Assembly: GCA_017479315.1 (NCBI GenBank)
Contig: JAFVCI010000104.1
Location: 1-8,385 of the forward strand
Direction: 5' to 3'
From: Opitutales bacterium
GTDB lineage: Bacteria; Verrucomicrobiota; Verrucomicrobiia; Opitutales; UBA9783
DNA length: 8,385 nucleotides
Positions 1 through 5,086 of this stretch are shown piece after piece. The translations under genes and the position numbers were made by a program. Position 1 is the first letter of the stretch, and each line of letters starts with the position of its first letter. Under the pieces are notes generated by a model. That model had not been told where the DNA came from and searched no databases. It saw nothing but the letters and a program-made list of their open reading frames with translations.

Positions 1-686
1 AGGGTAAAGTCCGTTTTTTCGCCGACGCGCAACGAAATCTCCGTCGGTTCCGCCGTGAAACGTCCGCTGTCGATGAGTAAATTGCCGACGAAATTCATAT
101 TTTCGCCGTTCACGACCGACACGGGATAACTCTTGCCGACCGTCACCGCCGGGACGCGAAACGACAGCACGTTTTCCGAGAGTAATTCCGTCGGTGCATC
201 GTAATCGCCGACGCGGATGCGGTTGTTTGCCGTAAAGCCGCTCCCGAGAACGCGCACTTCGCTTCCCACGGGGGCGCGGTCAATTTCCAGCGACAAATTG
301 CCGAAGCCCGAAATCGAAAACGACGCCAGCGGAGTTTTGCGCACATAACTCTTTACGGTACCCGACCGATATTGTTCGTAGCTGACCTGGAAGTAATACT
401 TGGCATCCGTCCGCGTTGCATCCAGTTCGTGGTCGTAATAGTAAAGTCCCTCCATATCCGCGTCCTGCCGCAACGGAAACTGTTGCCCGTCGATGACCAA
501 CAGCGGCTTAAAGGTATCCGGCACCAACCTTCGCGGATCGACGGCGCACTGCATCGTAAAACGGTACAAATTCGACGGATTGCGCTTCGCCGTCTGCGGC
601 GTCAGATTGGTGACGTACTGCGAACCGCATCCCGACAGCAGACCGCAACAAACAACCGCGGCAAGACGTAAAGCGTGTTTTTTCAT
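1..686 (-). CDS. Lipoprotein with IPT/TIG-like Ig domain, 3' end beyond window
   Basis: The first 228 codons of an envelope lipoprotein are visible; the C-terminus lies outside the window. The start at 686 gives a classic lipoprotein signal: a basic n-region (MKKHALR), a hydrophobic stretch and the lipobox LLSGC, with Cys20 as the lipidated residue. An in-frame ATG at 704 would add six residues (MERFRS) and is a possible alternative; neither start has a good ribosome binding site. Residues about 23-115 form an unrecognised region rich in Tyr/Phe beta-type segments. Residues about 130-207 look like an IPT/TIG Ig fold: a VGSEVRVLGSGF segment, then RIRVG, then LSFRVPA and a closing strand. Residues after about 210 (PTEISLRVGE) look like the start of another Ig-like domain. 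TIG domains occur in surface and binding proteins, so an extracytoplasmic adhesive or scaffold role is an inference. It is divergent from hemW with 47 bp between the starts. Confidence 0.8.
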   Translation of the reverse strand, partial: MKKHALRLAAVVCCGLLSGCGSQYVTNLTPQTAKRNPSNLYRFTMQCAVDPRRLVPDTFKPLLVIDGQQFPLRQDADMEGLYYYDHELDATRTDAKYYFQVSYEQYRSGTVKSYVRKTPLASFSISGFGNLSLEIDRAPVGSEVRVLGSGFTANNRIRVGDYDAPTELLSENVLSFRVPAVTVGKSYPVSVVNGENMNFVGNLLIDSGRFTAEPTEISLRVGEKTDFT

Positions 687-733
687 AGACCGAAACCGTT
701 CCATAGCTTATTTTTTTCTAAAACGCCCCTTTC

Positions 734-1834
734 ATGCAAGCGTTAAGTTTGGGTCTTTATGTCCATGTGCCGTTTTGTCCGAATGCCTGCGGGTATTGTC
801 ACTTTTACAAATGCCGACCGAGTGCTTCTGCGGTAAGATGTTTTCTGGAACAAGTTGCTTTTGAAAGGGAACGTTGGCGGAACGTTTGGGAGGTGCGACC
901 GTTTGAAACCCTTTACTGGGGCGGCGGCAGTCCGAGCTGTTTGGACGTTGATGCTTTACGCGCCTTGGGACGTTTATGCCCGACGACGGAACATCTGAAG
1001 GAATGGACGGTTGAGGTTTCCCCGACATCGATTACGGAGGAAAAACTGCGTATCTTAAAGGAACTCGGCGTGAATCGGCTTTCGTTGGGCGTGCAAAGTT
1101 TTAACACTCATACGTTGCAACAATTGGGACGCAAACAAACACCGCAACAGGTTTATCGTGCGTATGAACAAATGCGCGCCGTCGGTTTTAAGAATATCAA
1201 TCTGGATTTAATCTTCCCGCCCGATTTTACATCCCTTGAGGTCTGGAAAGCAGATTTAAAGGCGGCGATTGCGTTACATCCCGAACATCTTTCAACCTAC
1301 TGTTTGACCTATGAGAATGAAGCGGGAGCCTTCACGCCCGAGGCTTATAAAAGTGTGGATAACGATCGCGAGGCGGATTTTTATCGCTTTACATGGGAAT
1401 TTTTGGAGCAAAACGGTTATCGACATTACGAAGTTTCCAACTTTGCGCGTCCCGGATACGAATGTCGGCATAATATCAACACCTGGCGCATGCAGGAGTG
1501 GCTCGGTTGGGGACCTGCCGCGGCGTCGCAGTTCAACGGGCGACGCTTCCAAAATTCCTGTTCGTCGGATTATGCTTCGGGTAACACGATTGAAAACGTC
1601 TCTTTAACGGAGGAAGATTTGTGCAAGGATTGCCTGATTTTCGGATTGCGCATGTGCGACGGCGTGGACTTGAATGAACTGCAACGGCGTTTTCCAAAAG
1701 GGAATTTGAAAATTTACCAACCGCTTTGGGAACGCTTTGAACGGGAAGGGTGGGTGGTTTTTGAAAACAATTGCGTGCGTTGTACGGCGAAAGGCTTACT
1801 CCTGGCGGATGGATTGGCGTCGGAACTGCTCTGA
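734..1834 (+). CDS. hemW: HemW-type radical SAM heme chaperone
   Basis: A 366-residue protein of the HemW family, formerly annotated as oxygen-independent coproporphyrinogen III oxidase-like and now known as a heme-binding chaperone that delivers heme to respiratory proteins in the cytoplasm or at the membrane. The radical SAM cluster motif is Cys15-x3-Cys19-x2-Cys22 (CPNACGYC). It follows the family N-terminus LYVHVPFC and is followed by a glycine-rich GGGSP SAM-binding motif at 63-67. LSLGVQSF (116-123) and NLDLI (156-160) are family signatures. The heme-binding motif HNxxYW appears as His246-Asn-Ile-Asn-Thr250-Trp251, so the tyrosine is replaced. The C-terminal HemW domain runs from about 291 to 360 and contains GLR..DGVDL. 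Length is near the family norm. ATG734 is the first ATG after an in-frame stop at 719 and has no Shine-Dalgarno sequence. The cysteine after the first His in CopG-like HemN is absent, which argues against a true HemN. Confidence 0.93.
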   Translation: MQALSLGLYVHVPFCPNACGYCHFYKCRPSASAVRCFLEQVAFERERWRNVWEVRPFETLYWGGGSPSCLDVDALRALGRLCPTTEHLKEWTVEVSPTSITEEKLRILKELGVNRLSLGVQSFNTHTLQQLGRKQTPQQVYRAYEQMRAVGFKNINLDLIFPPDFTSLEVWKADLKAAIALHPEHLSTYCLTYENEAGAFTPEAYKSVDNDREADFYRFTWEFLEQNGYRHYEVSNFARPGYECRHNINTWRMQEWLGWGPAAASQFNGRRFQNSCSSDYASGNTIENVSLTEEDLCKDCLIFGLRMCDGVDLNELQRRFPKGNLKIYQPLWERFEREGWVVFENNCVRCTAKGLLLADGLASELL

Positions 1835-1885
1835 GAGCGGCGGAATTTTCCGAGAATACCCCAAAAAATCTTGACAAGCGTTCTT

Positions 1886-1920
1886 CGCACCCATGATCTT
1901 GAGTACGTTAAGTGGGTGCG
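1886..1920. repeat. 8-bp perfect inverted repeat in the promoter region of the BamE-like gene
   Basis: The arms CGCACCCA (1886-1893) and TGGGTGCG (1913-1920) are exact reverse complements separated by 19 bp. The right arm falls between the proposed -35 and -10 elements and the left arm just upstream of the -35, so an operator is possible. No T-tract follows, so it does not look like an intrinsic terminator for hemW. If transcription started from the upstream TTGACA (1871-1876) it could instead form a leader hairpin. Confidence 0.45.
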
Positions 1921-1928
1921 TTGATAAT
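1899..1928 (+). promoter_or_regulatory. Candidate sigma-70-type promoter for the BamE-like lipoprotein
   Basis: TTGAGT (1899-1904, four of six consensus bases) and GATAAT (1923-1928, five of six) are 18 bp apart and lie 35 bp upstream of the ATG at 1963. A second possible -35, a perfect TTGACA, is at 1871-1876, but its best -10 (CATGAT, 1892-1897) is only 15 bp away. The call is by eye and untested. Confidence 0.4.
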
Positions 1929-1962
1929 GTAAGTTGATGAAAATAACGCAAAAAGTTACAAT

Positions 1963-2454
1963 ATGAACATGAAAATGAATGTTAAAAAGCACGCTTTTAA
2001 AGTAATCGCTGCGGTGTGTCTGATGCTGGGCGGGTGCGGTGAAACATCGCGACCGTATCACAACTCCGAATTTACGCACGGCAACATGAAGTGGCATTTG
2101 GAGAAAAACAAGACGCACGAAAGCGAGGTTTTGGAAGTTTTTGGTCCGCCCAATGTGACCTCCGTCGACAGCGAGGGTTTGGAAATGTGGGTGTACCAGA
2201 AAATGTCGACATCCAAAATCGAGAGTGCCTTCGGCGGCGGTTTGAATTTGTCGGCGTTGATAAACGAAGTTTCGGGGAACGTGATGGGCGGTCGGCTTGC
2301 TCAGGCGGGTATAAAAGGTAACCTCGGCGGATCGGGCGGTTTTCAGGGCGGTCGCCATACGTCGACGCAATCGTCCAAGACGTGTACCATGATTTTAAAA
2401 TTCGATGCCGGCGGTGTTTTGGTCGAATATCGTTTCCGCACGAGCAATTTCTAG
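1963..2454 (+). CDS. BamE/SmpA-like small outer-membrane lipoprotein
   Basis: A 163-residue lipoprotein. The signal peptide ends in the lipobox MLGGC with Cys25 as the lipidated residue. Three early in-frame ATGs (1963, 1969, 1975) are all possible; starting at 1975 gives the most typical signal length. Residues about 40-80 resemble the BamE/SmpA/OmlA fold: a lysine-rich helix, then EVLEVFGPPNVT, then EGLEMWVYQ, the usual 'G-P-P ... W-x-Y' pattern. A glycine-rich insert (about 88-131) follows, and the domain closes with a beta strand MILKFDAGGVLVEYRF. In BamE itself the domain supports the outer-membrane protein assembly machine, but many unnamed lipoproteins share the fold, so the exact role is not established. 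It heads the small lipoprotein cluster and is separated by 123 bp from the next gene. Confidence 0.78.
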   Translation: MNMKMNVKKHAFKVIAAVCLMLGGCGETSRPYHNSEFTHGNMKWHLEKNKTHESEVLEVFGPPNVTSVDSEGLEMWVYQKMSTSKIESAFGGGLNLSALINEVSGNVMGGRLAQAGIKGNLGGSGGFQGGRHTSTQSSKTCTMILKFDAGGVLVEYRFRTSNF

Positions 2455-2577
2455 AAATTTGGTTCGAAAGCCGGCGATGCGTTTTTGGATTTACGGCAGA
2501 AACGTGATCTGATGTCGTTGGTTTGCGTACATCGGTAGTTTTTCGTGGGTGAGGCGGTTTTTATCCGAAAATAAAGC

Positions 2578-3057
2578 ATGAGGAATATGAAATCTTATTT
2601 GAAACTTTTAGCATTGACGGTTGTCTGTTGTTTGCTGAGCGGATGCGGTAGCGCGCCGAAAATGACGTCACTGCAACTGAAATCCCTGCAGGAGCGCGAG
2701 TTTGAGAGCAATAAAAAAACGGTCTTTGCCAGCACCGTGTCGGTGTTGCAGGATTTGGGCTACCTGGTCAAAACGGTGGACTATAAAGGCGGATTGATTA
2801 CGGCGGAAAGCCCGTTGGAAGTCAGCCGCAATTATCTGACGTGGAACAAGAGCTCCAAACGAACCGGCGTCAGTGCCTTCGTGGATGAGTTCCCGAGAAA
2901 AACGACCGTTCGTTTGAATTTCGTCGTCAATGACGTTTCGGAACATTGGTTCAGTAAGGATACGACCGAAGAAACCGTGATTTTGGATCCGAGCGTGTAC
3001 AATGAAATTTTTGATAAAATCGGTGAAAGTATCTTTCTGCGGGAGGGGATGAATTAA
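2578..3057 (+). CDS. Small lipoprotein, tandem paralogue 1
   Basis: A 159-residue lipoprotein with lipobox LLSGC (Cys23 from ATG2578, Cys20 from the ATG at 2587). The mature part begins with MTSLQLKSLQEREFES, then KKTVFASTVSVLQDLGY and GGLITAES. This pattern, a short linker followed by a 'VLQDxGY ... GLITAE' alpha/beta unit, recurs in small uncharacterised lipoproteins of diderm bacteria. It also loosely resembles BamC-type lipoprotein repeats; the latter is only a fold-level guess. The C-terminal helix is VYNEIFDKIGESIF. The gene directly downstream is clearly homologous, so the pair arose by duplication. No ribosome binding site is visible; A-rich sequence precedes the ATG. Function is unknown, and an outer-membrane or periplasmic location is inferred from the signal alone. 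Confidence 0.75.
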   Translation: MRNMKSYLKLLALTVVCCLLSGCGSAPKMTSLQLKSLQEREFESNKKTVFASTVSVLQDLGYLVKTVDYKGGLITAESPLEVSRNYLTWNKSSKRTGVSAFVDEFPRKTTVRLNFVVNDVSEHWFSKDTTEETVILDPSVYNEIFDKIGESIFLREGMN

Positions 3058-3065
3058 CGTTGACC

Positions 3066-3094
3066 TTGACGCAATCAAAAGCGGGAGATACACT
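3066..3094 (+). promoter_or_regulatory. Candidate promoter for the second tandem lipoprotein
   Basis: TTGACG (3066-3071, five of six) and TACACT (3089-3094, four of six) are exactly 17 bp apart, lying between the stop of the first paralogue and the start of the second. The -10 hexamer is itself the left arm of a perfect 6-bp dyad (3089-3103). The second gene may therefore be transcribed separately from the first. Confidence 0.42.
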
Positions 3095-3103
3095 GAGAGT
3101 GTA
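3089..3103. repeat. Perfect 6-bp dyad overlapping the -10 (operator or hairpin)
   Basis: TACACT (3089-3094), a GAG loop and AGTGTA (3098-3103) form a perfect inverted repeat, followed by CTTTTAA. As DNA it overlaps the proposed -10 and initiation region, as an operator would. As RNA read from upstream it would be a weak hairpin with a four-T tail that might attenuate read-through. Confidence 0.45.
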
Positions 3104-3127
3104 CTTTTAATGGAGAAGGCGGGTGTC

Positions 3128-3600
3128 GTGAAATCTTCTCTGCGTTTTTCCTTGCATCGGCGATGCTGTGTTGCGTTTTGGGCGGATGCGGAAGAACCTC
3201 GAAGGTGACGCGCGAGGATTTGGATTCGTTTCGAAAACACACGTTTTGGAGTGATAAGAAGACGGTTTTTTCGAGCACCGTTTCGGCTCTGCAGGATATG
3301 CGGTACGTGGTGAGGACCACGGATTACGCGAGCGGTTTGATTACGGCGGAAACTTTGGCGACGGATGGGCGCCAAAAGAATACCGGGCGGAGGTTCGTCA
3401 GTGCTTTCGTGGAAGAATTTCCGAATGAGGGAACGGCGGTTCATTTGGATTTTGTTGCCGATAAAGGTTCGGGGCGTTCCGTCAAGGAAGTCTTTGTTTT
3501 CGATCGGAGATTGTACGAAGAGGTTTTCGATAAAATCGAACAGAAGGTTCGCGGTCGGCAACAGATACAGCTCTATCAGTTGCAACAAAACCGGGATTGA
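3128..3600 (+). CDS. Small lipoprotein, tandem paralogue 2, with apparent frameshift in signal peptide
   Basis: Homologue of the preceding gene: over the core KKTVF...GLITAE block, 23 of 33 residues are identical, and the C-terminal helix (YEEVFDKIE) also matches. The open frame reaches from ATG3163 to 3600 (145 residues), but that start leaves only MLCCVLGGC before the lipidated Cys, too short for a signal peptide. A proper n-region lies one frame away: GTG3128 reads V-K-S-S-L-R-F, or ATG3110 in the same frame with a GGAG nearby. One extra T in the five-T run at 3145-3149 would join it to ...LASAMLCCVLGGC, which mirrors the MKSYLKLLALTVVCCLLSGC of the neighbour. The gene is thus either broken by a one-base deletion, miscalled in the assembly, or decoded by slippage. 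The mature part looks under normal coding constraint. The range runs from the inferred GTG. Confidence 0.68.
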
Positions 3601-3683
3601 GTGTTTCGGTGCGCCGTTGAATTGGCAGATTTAATCATTTTCGGTTGACGGGCAGTGTTTTTTTGATGCTTATTGCGTAGTTT
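3601..3683. other. Convergent intergenic gap with a T7 run
   Basis: An 83-bp gap lies between the convergent ends of the lipoprotein cluster and nrdG. A seven-T run (3658-3664) would suit termination of plus-strand transcription, but I see no strong GC stem directly before it, so I do not call a terminator. Confidence 0.3.
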
Positions 3684-4373
3684 TTACTGCCTCAGCCAAA
3701 CACTCCTTGAGTAGCTTTTGGCAATATCGATCGCCCGTTGAAGACGACGTTCGTCTTCCAAACGTTCGAAAGCATTCCGCGGTTCTGCTTCTCCGCGACA
3801 CCGTTGCAGGTACCAGCGGCTTTCTTCATGGATCATCCGACCGATGTCGTGCAGTGCGCCTTCGTCCGCCCAAAACGGCGACAACGTGGTTCGGAACTCA
3901 TACGTTTCCGGATTTCGTTGCAACAGTAACTCAACGGAAGCCTTCAAATTTGTAAGTAAAGTTAAAGCTTCGTTCGGGTGCGCCAATTTTAAATAACGTT
4001 TCGGCGAGGTTTTTAAATCCATAGCGATATAATCAACCTCGGGAGCAACCGATTTCAACACCTCCGAACGGCTGCCGTTGGTGTCGAGCTTTATTTTTAA
4101 ATTCAGAGCTTTAAAATGTTCGATCAGTTGAGTAAGAACGGTTGGTTGTAACGTCGGTTCGCCGCCGCTGATGCACACACCCGTCAAGAGCCGTCGTGCA
4201 TCGCGCAGGTAGGATAAAATTTGTTCCAACGTCCAGCCATTGCGCTCGACATTCGCCTCTAAATTTTGGTTGTGGCAATAGGAACAATGAAAATTGCATC
4301 CGGGGATGAAAACAACGGCACAAACTTCGCCGGGATAATCCACCAGCGAATGTTTCAGAAAGCCGAATTTCAT
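3684..4373 (-). CDS. nrdG: Anaerobic ribonucleotide reductase activating protein, NrdG2-type
   Basis: Radical SAM activase that uses a [4Fe-4S] cluster and S-adenosylmethionine to abstract hydrogen from a glycine of NrdD, creating the glycyl radical needed for anaerobic dNTP synthesis. With the ATG at 4373 it is 229 residues long and begins MKFGFLKHSLVDYPG, as is usual for this subfamily. The cluster motif Cys26-x3-Cys30-x2-Cys33 (CNFHCSYC) is followed by HNQN; SGGEP (69-73) is the SAM-binding motif, and LDTNG and DYIAMDLK are family strands. Length and motifs fit the longer PflA-like NrdG2 group rather than the short E. coli NrdG. A GTG at 4400 is in frame, adds nine residues and overlaps the end of the acetyltransferase gene by 8 bp; I prefer 4373 by family alignment. 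Its substrate is very probably the NrdD encoded upstream on the same strand. Confidence 0.9.
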   Translation of the reverse strand: MKFGFLKHSLVDYPGEVCAVVFIPGCNFHCSYCHNQNLEANVERNGWTLEQILSYLRDARRLLTGVCISGGEPTLQPTVLTQLIEHFKALNLKIKLDTNGSRSEVLKSVAPEVDYIAMDLKTSPKRYLKLAHPNEALTLLTNLKASVELLLQRNPETYEFRTTLSPFWADEGALHDIGRMIHEESRWYLQRCRGEAEPRNAFERLEDERRLQRAIDIAKSYSRSVWLRQ

Positions 4374-4392
4374 ATTCGATTGCGGTACAATT

Positions 4393-4836
4393 TTAATCAC
4401 GTTTCATCCACAACAACGGATACGGTCGTCCTTCTTCGTCAACTTCCGTACGTTTATAGACCGAAAAACCCATCTTTTTATAAAAGCTGACGGCATCGGG
4501 ATTTTGTTCGTTGACCGTTACTTCACGGATGCCGAATGTCTCAATGCCATGGCGGATCAGCTTCTTACCAAAGCCTTTGTTTCTTTCTGCGGGATCCAAA
4601 AAAAGCATTTCAAGCTTTCGGTTCCCGATCCCCATAAAACCGAAAGGGGAACCGCCTTCATTCACGGCGATGATTAAATGCTCGACCGTTTGTAAGGCTT
4701 TCGGAATATCCTCCTTAATCGCATCAATCTCGGCCGTGGACAAAAATTGATGCGTTGCGCGGACGCTTCGCTCCCATACGGCGGTCAATGCGCCAAGTAA
4801 TTCGGTTGAGCAACTTTGAATGGTTACAAGTTTCAT
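4393..4836 (-). CDS. yjaB: YjaB-like GNAT N-acetyltransferase
   Basis: A 147-residue GNAT-fold acetyltransferase that would use acetyl-CoA; the acceptor is unknown. It resembles E. coli YjaB along its whole length: WERSVRATHQFL near residue 21, AVNEGGSPFGFMGI (57-70), MLFLDP (77-82), TVNEQNPDAVSFYKKMGF (107-124) and EVDEEGRPYPLL (131-142). The acetyl-CoA pyrophosphate loop is RNKGFG (85-90). ATG4836 is chosen because MKLVTIQSCSTELL matches the family start; AGGG about 9 bp upstream could serve as a ribosome binding site. A longer open frame upstream (to 4947) lacks family character. The gene sits between nrdD and nrdG, with its 3' end 19 bp from the nrdG ATG, or overlapping it if the GTG is used. 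It is therefore probably co-transcribed with nrdG, though no functional link is known. The symbol denotes similarity, not proven orthology. Confidence 0.82.
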   Translation of the reverse strand: MKLVTIQSCSTELLGALTAVWERSVRATHQFLSTAEIDAIKEDIPKALQTVEHLIIAVNEGGSPFGFMGIGNRKLEMLFLDPAERNKGFGKKLIRHGIETFGIREVTVNEQNPDAVSFYKKMGFSVYKRTEVDEEGRPYPLLWMKRD

Positions 4837-5086
4837 GAACAATGTCCCTACCGACGGTTTCCGTTGTACGACATCCGTTGGCAGGCATATCCGTTTTAAA
4901 CATTTTGCGGTAAAAGGTGTGCAAAGAGTGCGCGAAGTTCCCGACACATCGGCACGCCTGCAATTTTCGGAATCACCTTAAAGAACCCGCGTTGTACGCA
5001 TCAACGGCAACCTTTCCTTTGAGAAAAATTCCGTTGCTTTTCATAGGCTCGAAGCTTCACGCAGGCGTTTCCGTTCGCGCAATCGA
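4837..5086 (-). other. 250-bp spacer between nrdD and yjaB with two overlapping mini-ORFs
   Basis: No recognisable gene. On the minus strand there are two short open frames. ATG5044 to TGA4973 gives 23 residues, beginning MKSNGIFLKGKVAVDAYNAG. GTG4976 to TAA4896 gives 26 residues, containing KIAGVPMCRELRALFAHLL. They overlap as GTGA. Their composition looks protein-like, and joining them needs a -1 shift near 4977. They could be a decayed or frameshifted small gene, or chance. CAACGG and CCGTTG segments near 5010-5036 could pair but have a long loop and no T-tract, so no terminator for nrdD is called. Confidence 0.3.

Noticed and set aside
1839..1850. Palindrome CGGAATTTTCCG after hemW as a terminator
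   Set aside because: The stem is only about 4-5 bp with a tiny loop and is not followed by a T-tract.
1714..2370. Minus-strand open frame of 218 codons opposite hemW and the BamE-like gene
   Set aside because: It spans a clear intergenic region and two real genes in the other direction, with no family features.
2668..3588. Long minus-strand open frame (306 codons) opposite the two lipoproteins
   Set aside because: It is a shadow of the duplicated plus-strand genes: the plus-strand products have signal peptides and match each other, while the minus frame has no recognisable domain.
3601..3683. Intrinsic terminator at the T7 run between the convergent genes
   Set aside because: No convincing GC-rich stem immediately precedes the T run.
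4990..5044. AYNAG in the mini-ORF as a lytic transglycosylase remnant
   Set aside because: Five residues shared with the transglycosylase motif, with none of the flanking catalytic sequence, is not evidence.
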